DNA from: Helicobacter fennelliae
GTDB lineage: Bacteria; Campylobacterota; Campylobacteria; Campylobacterales; Helicobacteraceae
Length of the DNA stretch: 64,000 nt
Reading direction: 5' to 3'
Assembly (NCBI RefSeq): GCF_900451005.1
Contig: NZ_UGIB01000001.1
Span: 1,302,001 to 1,366,000, forward strand
Both the position numbers and the translations under genes were made by a program. The first letter of the stretch is position 1. Every line of letters starts with the position of its first letter. Under the pieces are notes generated by a model. That model was given only the letters and a program-made list of their open reading frames with translations, did no database searches and was not told where the DNA came from. This document shows, piece after piece, positions 33,476-42,631 of this stretch.

Positions 33476-34735
33476 CTAATCTAACTCTCTTTTTTTGGGT
33501 ATTAATATCACACAAATTGTCGCTATCAGCATAAGTGCGACAAAATACACAAAAAAGCCATCTTCGATTCCATTTGCTTTGAATTGTAACGCGACATAAT
33601 TTGCCGAGCCACCAAAGCAAGCTGCGCCTATGGTATAGCTAAAGCCTGTGCCAAGCGCGCGCACATGAGGTGGAAAAAGCGTGGTTTTGAAAATCCCAGC
33701 CACCGCGCTATAAAAGCTTAAGAAAAAGCACATTAAAGCAATCACGCCAAAAAGTTCTAAGCTATCATTTAAGCCTCTCATAAACACAAAAAGCGGATAG
33801 ATTCCCACTAAAGCAAATACACAAAAGATAAGCAAAGAGCTTTTTAGTCCTATTTTATCACTTAGTGCTCCCATAAAAGGCACAAGCACAAAAAGAACAC
33901 TCAAAGCCCCTAGCATAATGTTATTTGCAGTGTGTGCGTCTATGCCATTATTTATCATAAACACTTTTGCATATACCGTGATGATGTAATATGCCGGCGA
34001 GCACCCAGCAGTGATCCCTAGCACAAGCAAGACACTTTTATAAGATTTCAAAAGTTCTTTAAAGCTTCCTCTATCTTCGTGTTTTTTTAGCTCCTCGCTT
34101 GAATTATCATGCATAAAAGTTCGCACAAGCAAGCTTACAAGTGCCAAAGTCCCACCGACAAAAAATAGCACTCTCCAGCCCCAAGATTTCATCGCCTCAT
34201 CATCGATAAATAAAAACAAAAAGCTAATACTTGCCACTGCTAAGAGCTGACCGCCTATGAGCGTGAAATATTGAAACGATGAATAAAGCCCTTTTTTACC
34301 TTTTGGTGCGATTTCGCTAAGATAAGCCGCTGCGATTCCGTATTCTCCGCCGACAGCTAGCCCTTGTATAAGGCGAGCCACAAGCAAAAGCACAATAGCT
34401 AAGTCGCCAATGGTATTTTTGTCAGGCAAAAAAGCGATAGAAAATGAACCAAACGCCATAAAAACAATGCTTACGACCATGGCATTTTTGCGCCCTAATT
34501 TATCTGCAAATGAGCCAAAGATAATGCTGCCTATTGGCAAACACAAAAACCCAGCCGCAAACACGCCAAAAACGGCGATTTGCTGCACTAAAGGCGAGCT
34601 TGCGTTTGAGAAATTATGCGCGAAATACACCGCTGCAAAACCATAAATATAAAAATCAAACCATTCTACTAAATTCCCGCTACTTGCTGCAATCACAGAG
34701 CTTATACGCTTTGTGTGAGCGAGATTCTGATTCAT
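33476..34735 (-). CDS. MFS transporter, metabolite:H+ symporter (MHS) family
   Basis: Twelve-helix proton symporter of 419 residues, in the group with KgtP and ProP that takes up organic acids or osmolytes. Typical motifs: SGNLVEWFDFYIYG at helix 1, FGSFADKLGRKNAM between helices 2 and 3, and LIQGLAVGGEYGIAAAYLSE at helix 4. Another is FPPHVRALGTGFSYTIG in the second half. ATG 34735 is preceded by AAAGGA. It is downstream of the two flavin monooxygenases and the ATP-grasp gene on the same strand, so it is a good candidate to import their substrate. The substrate is unknown. Confidence 0.9.
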   Translation of the reverse strand: MNQNLAHTKRISSVIAASSGNLVEWFDFYIYGFAAVYFAHNFSNASSPLVQQIAVFGVFAAGFLCLPIGSIIFGSFADKLGRKNAMVVSIVFMAFGSFSIAFLPDKNTIGDLAIVLLLVARLIQGLAVGGEYGIAAAYLSEIAPKGKKGLYSSFQYFTLIGGQLLAVASISFLFLFIDDEAMKSWGWRVLFFVGGTLALVSLLVRTFMHDNSSEELKKHEDRGSFKELLKSYKSVLLVLGITAGCSPAYYIITVYAKVFMINNGIDAHTANNIMLGALSVLFVLVPFMGALSDKIGLKSSLLIFCVFALVGIYPLFVFMRGLNDSLELFGVIALMCFFLSFYSAVAGIFKTTLFPPHVRALGTGFSYTIGAACFGGSANYVALQFKANGIEDGFFVYFVALMLIATICVILIPKKRELD

Positions 34736-34856
34736 AATATATCCTTTTATCATTTATCAACTAGACTAAAATCTAGCGTGAGTTTAGCCTTAAACACAGA
34801 GCTTAAAGCAGCCTAATACTTCTCCTAAATACTTCACCAAATGCCTTGTGAGATAT

Positions 34857-35870
34857 TTACCTAAATATATTTTTAGCGATATATTCAAGCTCTTGACTCA
34901 TATTCGCACATTGCACGATGATAAGATCAAGCCCTGCTTTTTCGTATTCTTTGATCTTTGCTACAATCTGCTCTGGTGTGCCAATGAGTCTTGGGCGCAA
35001 ACCACGATTTGACACGCTGTATTCCTCTTTTGAGATTTCTACATCTAAATTTGAATTATCTGTAAAATCTTTGTAGGAATTTGCATAGGCTTGCTCATCT
35101 TTTATTGTGGTGATTCGCTTTAGCTCTTTTAGTGCTTCCTCTTCGCTATCTCTAGCGATAATGTAAGCTGCCATGCCAAAGCCTTTAAATTCGCCCAAGC
35201 CTGCTTTTTTGCGCCTTGCTTTCATATCCTCTATTTTTGCCTTGATTTCATCTGGTGTGCCTCCATGCATAAGATAAAAATCTGCAAACTGCGTGATAGA
35301 TTCTCGTCCTACTTCACTCTCACCACCCGCATAAATCAAAGGCTCGCGATTTGGCTTTGGCTCATTATAAGAGTCTTTAAACTCAAAATATTTGCCCTTA
35401 AAGCTAAATGGCGATTTTTTCCAGAATCCACGCAAAACCTGTGTGTATTCGCTCAAAAATGTATATCTATCATCATGCCCTTTGAAGTCGATCCCAAACT
35501 GCCGCGCTTCCTCCTCCCACCAAGCAGAGACGAGATTGATACTAAAGCGATTGTTTGAGATTTGCGCTAAAGTTACAAGCTCTTTTGCGGTAGTAGCGAC
35601 TTGATGGTATTGCGGGCGAAGTGCTGCTAAGATCTCAATTTTATTTGTGATACTTGCTAATGCTGTGGCTATCGCCCATGCGTCCAAACAAGGTGCTTTA
35701 TGCCCTTTGATGTCGTTTAGATACAGCTCTGGCACAAGAGTTAGCACATATCCTAGATTCTCCGCTTTTATGGTAAGATTTTTGATATATTCCCAGCAAC
35801 ACTGCGTAGTGTCATCATCTACATTTCTAAGCCATGATCCAAATACAGGACTCCAATATCCAAATTTCAT
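34857..35870 (-). CDS. LLM-class flavin-dependent monooxygenase (SsuD/SfnG-like)
   Basis: A 337-residue bacterial-luciferase-like TIM barrel using reduced FMN. It starts MKFGYWSPVFGSWLRNV, as in the dimethylsulfone/alkanesulfonate monooxygenase group. It has SINLVSAWWEEEARQFG with a conserved W region, DRYTFLSEYTQVLRGFW, and YAGGESEVGRE (phosphate binding). C-S bond cleavage of a sulfone or sulfonate is the likeliest reaction but is inference. It starts 2 bp after the ATP-grasp stop, with AAAGGAG in that gene's end. No FMN reductase is present in the window. Confidence 0.85.
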   Translation of the reverse strand: MKFGYWSPVFGSWLRNVDDDTTQCCWEYIKNLTIKAENLGYVLTLVPELYLNDIKGHKAPCLDAWAIATALASITNKIEILAALRPQYHQVATTAKELVTLAQISNNRFSINLVSAWWEEEARQFGIDFKGHDDRYTFLSEYTQVLRGFWKKSPFSFKGKYFEFKDSYNEPKPNREPLIYAGGESEVGRESITQFADFYLMHGGTPDEIKAKIEDMKARRKKAGLGEFKGFGMAAYIIARDSEEEALKELKRITTIKDEQAYANSYKDFTDNSNLDVEISKEEYSVSNRGLRPRLIGTPEQIVAKIKEYEKAGLDLIIVQCANMSQELEYIAKNIFR

Positions 35871-35872
35871 TT

Positions 35873-36856
35873 TTACTCCTTTATTTTTTTAAATTCTTGT
35901 ATCAAAAATTCAGCGACCCTATCTGCCGCACTTTGCTTGCCATTTGCCCTAAGGTTAGATTCTACTTTTTGGTTGTAGTTTGTATTAGTGTTTATGTCAT
36001 ATATCACAATCTCCCTTCCTGTATCAATAAATTCAATGCCCGCGACTTCGATTTTGTGCGCTTGCAAAAAAGATTCTAGCTTCACTACCAAAGGTGTGTT
36101 GGCAGTGATGTCTTCTCTTAGGCTAAATTTCGCGCCTATATCGCATGCTGCGCTTGCTAGTGCGGGTTTTTTCTCTTGTCTGTCAATCTCACAAGATTCT
36201 GCCGGACAGAGCTCAAAACCACCATCGCTCGTATCGACTTTTACCGCATAAAAAAACTTCCCGCCAATAAATTCAAGCCTTGTGATAAAAGGATCTTTTG
36301 CCTTGATATATTCTTGCAAAAGCGTGATGTTATCAACTGCGCTTTCAAATTCACTTGAAGTAGCGTATTTTTCAAAGTCTGCATAGCTTTCAAAAAGTCG
36401 CACGCCAAGCCCTTTTCCACCTTGATTGTGCTTTGTGATAAATGGCGTTTGCAATTCTTTAGCCCTCAAAAGCAAATCATCTTTACCAAAAACAGCCAAA
36501 GTGCGTGGCACGCGGAATCCAAATATGCTTAGAGCAAGGTATTGTGCGACTTTGCTAATTTCAAGCTCAAGCACATTTGGACCATTTATGATTCTGCGAT
36601 TATAAGATTCTAGCCATGCAAAAATAGCCCTTGCGTATTCTTTGGCGTGCTTGTGATTTCTTGTGTGCGATGAGGCACTCATTCTACTAAAAAACACTCC
36701 TTTTGGCGGAGCCTTGCTAAGATCAATACTTCCACTGCTTAGATCAATTTCACCAAAGCTCGCGCCAACGCGTTTAAAAGCCTCATAAAATGGTGGCAAC
36801 CACTCACTATTTTCGTGCAAGATATAAATATCTTTTTCTAAATTGTTATACAGCAT
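35873..36856 (-). CDS. ATP-grasp ligase, RimK/GshB-like
   Basis: Predicted ATP-dependent carboxylate-amine ligase of 327 residues. The N-terminal part (ILHENSEWLPPFYEAFKRVG and FFSRMSASSHTR) resembles the RimK/GshB pre-ATP-grasp fold. The central part has the ATP-binding Gly-rich loop TKHNQGGKGLGVRLF, and the C-terminal metal site is YDINTNTNYN. Substrates are unknown. I chose ATG 36856 because AGGAGA is 5 bp upstream; it overlaps the first monooxygenase by 11 bp. Its position between two flavin monooxygenases suggests a shared pathway, for example joining or tagging an amino-acid-like sulfur compound. That is inference. Confidence 0.8.
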   Translation of the reverse strand: MLYNNLEKDIYILHENSEWLPPFYEAFKRVGASFGEIDLSSGSIDLSKAPPKGVFFSRMSASSHTRNHKHAKEYARAIFAWLESYNRRIINGPNVLELEISKVAQYLALSIFGFRVPRTLAVFGKDDLLLRAKELQTPFITKHNQGGKGLGVRLFESYADFEKYATSSEFESAVDNITLLQEYIKAKDPFITRLEFIGGKFFYAVKVDTSDGGFELCPAESCEIDRQEKKPALASAACDIGAKFSLREDITANTPLVVKLESFLQAHKIEVAGIEFIDTGREIVIYDINTNTNYNQKVESNLRANGKQSAADRVAEFLIQEFKKIKE

Positions 36857-38300
36857 TTTGCTCTCCTGAAAGGTTGAGATTTGGAGTAGTGATATTTGAG
36901 ACACTAAGGCTTGAAGAATCGTTATTAAGGATTCTGTATTGGCTTCCTATGTGATTAGATCCTAATCTATCGCCCTTGCCAAAGAGCTTATTTCTTAGAC
37001 TTCCACTTGAATACTCAAGCTGGTAAGAGCCTCGTTTTTGAAGCTCTGGCACGATGAATTCCACTATATCGCTGATTGTTCCCGGAGCTGTGGCGTAGGC
37101 GAGGTTAAAACCATCGGCATCAGTGTATTCGATAATTTTTTCAAGCTCATCAGCGACTTTTTTTTGACCGCCAATTACCTTTCGCCCAAGCCCGCCAATA
37201 CCTGCAACGCGTATCAAATCTCGCAAAGTCCAATCTTTGCCATCATCGGTTTTGCCCTCGCTTAGCTCTTTGACTTTGCCAATGACTGCGTTTGATTTGA
37301 TATTTGTAAGTTTATCATCAAGCCTGTATTTGCTTAGATCCTCACCAAGCCAGCCAGAATTCAGCACCAAAGAGCTTTCTTCACTGACATATTTCAGCAA
37401 ATCTTTATGCTTCGCTTCTGCTAACGCGTCAGTTTCATCAGTGATGATAGTGCTTAGCACATAGATTTTTGCACTATATGGGTCGCGTCCAGCTTTTATG
37501 AGCTCTTCTCTTATTTGTCGGACAGAATCTTTTGTGTATTCAATCGAAGTTGGGCTGATAAATATCGCTTCCGCGTGTTTGGCGGCAAATTTTAGCCCGC
37601 GAGGGCTGTTGCCTGCTTGAAAAAGCACGGGCGTGCGCTGAATGCTAGGCTCACAAACATGAATGCCCGGCACGCTAAAATACTTGCCTTTATGATTTAT
37701 AGGGTGGATTTTAGCAGGATCTGCAAAAATGCCTCTCTCTTTATCAAGCACCACCGCGTCATCTTGCCAACTGCCTTCTAAAAGCTTATAAATTACCTCC
37801 ATATATTCATCAGCATAGTCGTAACGTTCATCATGTGGAAATTCCTTGCTTCCTAGATTCTCATTTGCACTTGGCAAGTAGCCTGTTACGATATTCCAGC
37901 CTACGCGTCCTTTTGTGAGATGATCAAGGGTTGATAGTCGCCTTGCAAATGGGAAAGGTTGCTCAAAAAACACTCCAGCTGTGATACCAAAGCTAAGATT
38001 TTGCGTTACGCTCGCACCAATGGTAGCAAGTTGCAAAGGATCATTTACAGGGATTTGCACCGCACCGCGTATCGCTGCATCAGCATTGCCTTTGTAGGCG
38101 TCATACACGCCAAGCACATCAGCAATAAACACAGCATCAAAAAGCCCTTTTTCTGCAATCCTAGAGATATTTTGCCAATACTCAATATCTTTATACCTCA
38201 AAGTCTCATCGCCCGGATACCTCCAAGTGCCAGCACTTTGGTGGGTAATGCAGTTCATTTCAAATGCATTGAATCTGATTTGTTTTTTTGTTTTACTCAT
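36846..38300 (-). CDS. LLM-class flavin-dependent monooxygenase (NtaA/SnaA/DszA family)
   Basis: A 484-residue FMNH2-dependent enzyme of the group that includes nitrilotriacetate, pristinamycin and dibenzothiophene-sulfone monooxygenases. Seen: RFNAFEMNCITHQSAGTWRY at the N-terminus, GRVGWNIVTGYLPSANENLG, HDERYDYADEYMEV, LFQAGNSPRGLKFAAKHAEA, and the C-terminal GSYQLEYSSGSLRNKLFG. It is first in the unit, with GGAG before the ATG. Operator-like sites and a -10 box lie 180-245 bp upstream. NtaA-type enzymes oxidise sulfur, nitrogen or aromatic substrates, so the substrate cannot be told from sequence. Confidence 0.87.
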   Translation of the reverse strand: MSKTKKQIRFNAFEMNCITHQSAGTWRYPGDETLRYKDIEYWQNISRIAEKGLFDAVFIADVLGVYDAYKGNADAAIRGAVQIPVNDPLQLATIGASVTQNLSFGITAGVFFEQPFPFARRLSTLDHLTKGRVGWNIVTGYLPSANENLGSKEFPHDERYDYADEYMEVIYKLLEGSWQDDAVVLDKERGIFADPAKIHPINHKGKYFSVPGIHVCEPSIQRTPVLFQAGNSPRGLKFAAKHAEAIFISPTSIEYTKDSVRQIREELIKAGRDPYSAKIYVLSTIITDETDALAEAKHKDLLKYVSEESSLVLNSGWLGEDLSKYRLDDKLTNIKSNAVIGKVKELSEGKTDDGKDWTLRDLIRVAGIGGLGRKVIGGQKKVADELEKIIEYTDADGFNLAYATAPGTISDIVEFIVPELQKRGSYQLEYSSGSLRNKLFGKGDRLGSNHIGSQYRILNNDSSSLSVSNITTPNLNLSGEQNAV

Positions 38301-38478
38301 TTGTTCTCCTTTACTTTAAATGTTTTTTGTGATTTTTAGATTCTAGATTGACTCAACTTTTTTGACTCCACGATTTTTCGGTTTTTTATTTTTATTGTTG
38401 CGCTTTTGGCTTTGTATTTTTCGCGCTACACATACACATCAAACACATTTTTTATCCTTTTTAAAAATTTCAGTGAGA

Positions 38479-38484
38479 ATTGTA
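38479..38484 (-). promoter_or_regulatory. Probable -10 box for the monooxygenase unit
   Basis: On the - strand it reads GCTACAAT, with TACAAT as the -10 box. It is about 180 bp before the ATG at 38300, implying a long 5' leader. The operator-like dyad 38498-38514 is centred 25 bp upstream, nearly the same spacing as at metN. Confidence 0.45.
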
Positions 38485-38497
38485 GCATATTTTTTAT

Positions 38498-38546
38498 AAA
38501 CACGATATGTGTTTTTTAAAATTTTTTATAAATACATATCGTGTTT
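38498..38546. promoter_or_regulatory. Pair of operator-like dyads upstream of the monooxygenase unit
   Basis: Site 1 (38498-38514) is AAACACGATATGTGTTT, with perfect arms AAACAC and GTGTTT around GATAT. Site 2 (38530-38546) is AAATACATATCGTGTTT, which is site 1 inverted with one change. Centres are 32 bp apart, about three helix turns, as for cooperative binding on one face. A third copy is upstream of metN. Few such words are seen elsewhere in the window. Confidence 0.65.
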
Positions 38547-38992
38547 TATTTAGAATCTAAAATACATTCAGAAATGCGGTATTTGCTTTAATCAAGCTAT
38601 AAAGTTATCAAATAAAAATAAGTTTGTTTTGCCTAAAATTGGTAAGACTTTTATGCAAGGCTTTTGAATGGGTTTTTCCAAAAAATTGGGCAGAGCTTTA
38701 TTATATAGTATTAGATTATTATCATTGTAGATATGGTGATGGCTATTGCTACAATCGCGATGTGGTAGAGTTTTTGCAAAGCAGGGCGATGGTGCAATGA
38801 TGTAATAATGGCAAAATAATGGCGAAATGATTGGCAGTAAAGCTTTCTACATAGCAATATAGAATCCAAATTTAAGCAGAATCTAAACTCAAAATAAAGC
38901 TTTACATTAATGTAAATGTGTGGCAATTATTAAGGGTTAGATTCTTGCATTAAGTCTTGCATTAAGTCTTGTAATGAGATTTTACAAACGCA
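38547..38992. other. Gene-free stretch of about 450 bp
   Basis: Between the operator pair and the yebC stop I see no gene that I can support. There are several T/A-rich stretches and short hydrophobic open frames on both strands (for example on the - strand 38711-38926). They have poor composition and no ribosome site. It could be a decayed gene. Confidence 0.4.
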
Positions 38993-39709
38993 TCATTGGA
39001 TATTTGTATAAACTGCTTGCACATCATCATCATCTTCGATTTTATCAAGCAGTTTTTCAATCTCACTCATTTGCTCTTCGCTAAGCTCTATCGGACTTGT
39101 AGCGATTCTTTGAAGTGAGGCTTTTTTGACAGGGATACAGAGGCTTTCAAAGCCCTCACTTAGCATACCAAAATCCTTATAATCAGCATACGCGATAAGT
39201 AATCCAAGCTCATCGTTAGATTCTAGCTCTTCTAATCCATAATCAATCAACGCTAGCTCTATCTCTTCTGTCTCCATAGATTCTGGTTTTTGAAATTCAA
39301 ACACGCTTTTGCGATGAAACATAAACTCTAGCGAGCCATTTGGCACGATTTGCGCGCCGGGTGTTTTGTTGAAATAGCTTTTGATGTTGGCGATTGTGCG
39401 GGTTGGATTATCTGTGGTGCATTCGATAAAAATCAGCACACCATAAGAGGCTTTGCCCTCATAGCTTATCTCGCTAAACTGCCCATCTTTGCCACTAGCG
39501 CGTTTGATCGCAGCATCGATATTGTCTTTTGGCATATTTTGCGCTTTAGCATTAGCGATTGCGGTGCGGAGTTTGGCGTTCATATCTGGATCGCTTCCGC
39601 CTTCTTTGGCTGCGACAGTGATTGTTTTTGCAAGTTTAGGGAAAATCTTACTCATTTTATCCCATCGTTTTTCTTTGGCTGCTCTGCGGTATTCAAACGC
39701 TCTTCCCAT
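38993..39709 (-). CDS. yebC: YebC/PmpR-family protein (TACO1-like)
   Basis: A 238-residue member of the TACO1/YebC family, long annotated as transcription regulators and more recently linked to translation of proline-rich stretches. The N-terminus [31 protein letters not shown] is the family hallmark, followed by [15 protein letters not shown] and KGQF-like [22 protein letters not shown] 39709 is preceded by AAGGA; the frame is open a little further up without support. It is divergent from rpsB. Confidence 0.93.
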   Translation of the reverse strand: MGRAFEYRRAAKEKRWDKMSKIFPKLAKTITVAAKEGGSDPDMNAKLRTAIANAKAQNMPKDNIDAAIKRASGKDGQFSEISYEGKASYGVLIFIECTTDNPTRTIANIKSYFNKTPGAQIVPNGSLEFMFHRKSVFEFQKPESMETEEIELALIDYGLEELESNDELGLLIAYADYKDFGMLSEGFESLCIPVKKASLQRIATSPIELSEEQMSEIEKLLDKIEDDDDVQAVYTNIQ

Positions 39710-40068
39710 AATGTAATCCTTAGTCAATGATTTGAATCTAAAATCCAAAATTATAAAGAATAAAAACTTTATACATTTTGAATTTTTGATGAGTTGTTTT
39801 GAATTTTATGAGCTACGAATGAGTAACGTTAGAAAATCCATACATAAATTTATACATAATAGAATCCTTGAGTTTGCCACAAGCTTAAGCCAAAAATCAG
39901 TATTTTTACGCTAGAATCCTGCGTCCTTTTAGAATCTATCTTGAAGTCAAAGATAAGATTCTAGAAAAATTCACACATACCAATCCTTAAATTTGTGTTG
40001 CAAAATATGGAAAGTATTTTGTTAAATGGGTATGGAGGACAAACCAAATTACTATAAAGGAGCCTATT
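39710..40068. other. Divergent upstream region of yebC and rpsB
   Basis: About 360 bp, no gene. A candidate -10 box TAGAAT lies near 39912-39917, in TTTTTACGCTAGAATCC. The -10 boxes proposed for metN and the SurA-like gene have the same form. The 5' leader of rpsB would then be about 150 nt long, enough for the S2 autoregulation known in other bacteria, but I see no clear structure for it. AGATTCT words are present. Confidence 0.35.
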
Positions 40069-40863
40069 ATGGTTACTATGAAAGACTTACTTGAATGCGG
40101 AGTGCATTTTGGTCATCAGACGCGTCGCTGGAATCCAAAGATGAAGCCATTTATCTTTGGTGTGCGTAAAAATATCCACATTATCGACTTGCAAAAGACT
40201 TTGCGATATTTCAGATATACATATAATATCGTCAGAGACGCAGCAGCAGAGGGTAAAACGATTATGTTTGTAGGGACAAAAAAACAAGCAAGCGAAACCC
40301 TCAAAGAATACGCAGAAAAAATTGGTGTGCCGTATGTGAATTACCGCTGGCTTGGTGGAATGCTAACAAACTTTAGCACGATTAAACGTTCTGTCCGCAA
40401 GCTTGAAGTCATCGAAGAAATGGAATCAAGCGGACAAATCGATCTTCTCACCAAAAAAGAAAAACTTATGCTTTTACGCAAAAAAGAAAAACTTACACAA
40501 TATTTAGGCGGTGTGCGTCATCTCAAAAAAGCTCCTGATATGCTTTTTGTCATTGATGTCGTCAAAGAAAAAATCGCTGTGGCTGAAGCAAGAAGACTTG
40601 GGATTCCAGTTGTTGCTCCTCTTGATACAAATTGTGATCCTGATAATGTGGATTATCCGATTCCGGGAAATGATGATGCGATCCGATCGATTCAGCTATT
40701 TTGCAAAGAAATCTCTGAAGCAATCATAGAAGGTCGAGAAAGCAATGGTGGAAGCGGAGAAGCAGAAGAATCTGAAGTGTCCAATGATGAGGCAGTGAGC
40801 GCGACTAAAGAAGAGCAACAAGCTGTGCTTGAAGAAGCTATGGCTGAAGAAGAAGGAGAATAA
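40069..40863 (+). CDS. rpsB: 30S ribosomal protein S2
   Basis: A 264-residue S2 protein with family motifs [21 protein letters not shown] near the N-terminus, [13 protein letters not shown] and [22 protein letters not shown]. It has an acidic, Glu-rich C-terminal tail of about 35 residues (from [12 protein letters not shown]), longer than in many species. AAAGGAG precedes the ATG. It is followed one base later by tsf, the usual pair. Confidence 0.97.
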   Translation: MVTMKDLLECGVHFGHQTRRWNPKMKPFIFGVRKNIHIIDLQKTLRYFRYTYNIVRDAAAEGKTIMFVGTKKQASETLKEYAEKIGVPYVNYRWLGGMLTNFSTIKRSVRKLEVIEEMESSGQIDLLTKKEKLMLLRKKEKLTQYLGGVRHLKKAPDMLFVIDVVKEKIAVAEARRLGIPVVAPLDTNCDPDNVDYPIPGNDDAIRSIQLFCKEISEAIIEGRESNGGSGEAEESEVSNDEAVSATKEEQQAVLEEAMAEEEGE

Positions 40864-40864
40864 G

Positions 40865-41932
40865 ATGTCAGAAATTAGCGCGCAACTTGTCAAACAACTT
40901 CGAGAAATGACTGATGCAGGAATGATGGATTGCAAAAAAGCATTAGTCGAAGTTAAGGGTGATTTACAAAAAGCAGTGGAGTATTTGCGAGAAAAAGGCT
41001 TAAGCAAGGCTGCAAAAAAGGCTGATAGAATCGCTTGTGAGGGTGTGATCTCCGTCAAAGTTGCTCCTGATTTTTCAAAGGCTTCGTTGATTGAGATTAA
41101 TAGCGAGACGGATTTTGTCGCTAAAAATGACGGATTCAAAGATCTTGTCTCAAAAAGCACAGAGCTAATTTTTGCTAATCAAATCAATGATGTGCAAAGT
41201 CTTGGCACACTAAGCATCGATGGGCAAAATTTTGATGAATACCTCAAAACCCAAATCGCAAAAATTGGCGAAAATATCGTTGTGCGAAGGGTTGTGAGTA
41301 TCCAAACAGGTGCAAATGAAATAGTCAATGGCTATGTGCATTCAAATGGGCGCGTCGGCGTGCTTATCAGCGCAAGTTTCACAAATCCACAAAACACAGC
41401 AAAGATCGCTGAATTTATCCGCAATCTTTGTATGCACGCAGCTGCTATGAAGCCTCAAGTATTGGATCATAGCGGGTTTGATAAAGATTTTATCCAAAAA
41501 GAAAAAGTCGCCCTTATCGCTGAACTTCAAAAAGAGAATGAAGAACTCAAACGACTTGGCAAAACGCTTAAAACCATTCCAGAATTTATCAGTCGTTGTG
41601 AGCTGACTCACGAAGTGCTTGAGAAGCAAAAACAAAAACTCAAAGAAGAGCTCAAAAAACAAAACAAACCAGAATCTATTTGGGACAAAATCATTCCGGG
41701 GCAAATTGAGCGATTTATCGCTGATAACACTTTGATAGATCAGCGACTTACACTTTTGGGGCAGTTTTTTGTGATGGACGACAAAAAAACGATCGCGCAA
41801 GTGCTTGAAGAAAAATCAAAAGAATACAATGATGCGATTAAGATCACAAAATATGTGCGATTTGAGCTTGGCGAGGGTATAGAAAAGAAAGTTGAGGATT
41901 TTGCTGCTGAAGTCGCAGCACAAATGAAATAG
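40865..41932 (+). CDS. tsf: Translation elongation factor Ts
   Basis: Nucleotide exchange factor for EF-Tu, of 355 residues. N-terminal UBA-like motif LVKQLREMTDAGMMDCKKALVE and INSETDFVAKNDGFKDL are diagnostic. ATG 40865 follows the rpsB stop directly, with GAAGAAGGAG in the end of rpsB as ribosome site. Confidence 0.97.
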   Translation: MSEISAQLVKQLREMTDAGMMDCKKALVEVKGDLQKAVEYLREKGLSKAAKKADRIACEGVISVKVAPDFSKASLIEINSETDFVAKNDGFKDLVSKSTELIFANQINDVQSLGTLSIDGQNFDEYLKTQIAKIGENIVVRRVVSIQTGANEIVNGYVHSNGRVGVLISASFTNPQNTAKIAEFIRNLCMHAAAMKPQVLDHSGFDKDFIQKEKVALIAELQKENEELKRLGKTLKTIPEFISRCELTHEVLEKQKQKLKEELKKQNKPESIWDKIIPGQIERFIADNTLIDQRLTLLGQFFVMDDKKTIAQVLEEKSKEYNDAIKITKYVRFELGEGIEKKVEDFAAEVAAQMK

Positions 41933-41997
41933 CGTAAATAAATTTGAGAATCTAGCCTGAGAATTTATGCGCTAGTGTCGCAATATAAGGTAGAGTA

Positions 41998-42624
41998 ATG
42001 GATATAAAGCTTGCTGTTTTTGATTTTGACTCGACGCTTATGAATGGTGAGACGATTGATATATTGGCGCAAGATTTTGGCGTGGGCGATGCTGTGAGTG
42101 TGATCACCAAAGAGGCTATGGAAGGTCATTTGGATTTTTTTGAGAGCCTCAAAAAGCGCGTCGCAAACCTAAAAGGTATGCAAGAATCAAGAGCAAAAGA
42201 GATTTGTAGGAATCTGCCATTAAATGAGGGTGCAAAAGAATGTATCGCTAGTCTCAAAGAAAAAGGCATAAAAGTCGTGTGCTTTAGCGGTGGATTTAGC
42301 TTTGCGACTCGTCATTTTGCAGAGATTCTCAAGCTTGATGCGGATTTTAGTAATGTCTTGCATACCAAAAATGGCGTGCTAAGTGGTGAGGTCGGGGGCT
42401 ATATGATGTTTTCAGATTCCAAAGGTGAAATGCTCTCAAAACTTCAAACGCTTCTAGGAGTCAGCCCCAAAGAAACTATGGCTGTGGGCGATGGCGCAAA
42501 TGATATAAGTATGTTTAAACATTCGGCATATAAGGTTGCTTTTTGCGCCAAAATCGCGCTCAAAAATGCAGCAAATATCATCATAGACAAACAAGATTTA
42601 CGCGAGATTCTAAAACACATTTGA
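41998..42624 (+). CDS. serB: Phosphoserine phosphatase
   Basis: HAD-family enzyme for the last step of serine synthesis. The 208-residue product shows FDFDSTLMNGETID (nucleophile Asp, motif I), VVCFSGGFSFATRH (motif II) and MAVGDGANDISMFKHS (motif IV). There is no ACT domain, as in the short form. The phase-variable glycosyltransferase cluster begins 7 bp after the stop and shares the strand, so serB may be co-transcribed with it. Confidence 0.94.
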   Translation: MDIKLAVFDFDSTLMNGETIDILAQDFGVGDAVSVITKEAMEGHLDFFESLKKRVANLKGMQESRAKEICRNLPLNEGAKECIASLKEKGIKVVCFSGGFSFATRHFAEILKLDADFSNVLHTKNGVLSGEVGGYMMFSDSKGEMLSKLQTLLGVSPKETMAVGDGANDISMFKHSAYKVAFCAKIALKNAANIIIDKQDLREILKHI

Positions 42625-42631
42625 GGTGGTT

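Noticed and set aside
38711-38926. 71-codon hydrophobic open frame on the - strand
   Set aside because: Composition is poor (Ile/Tyr/His-rich), no ribosome site, no recognisable motif. Listed only as part of a gene-free stretch.
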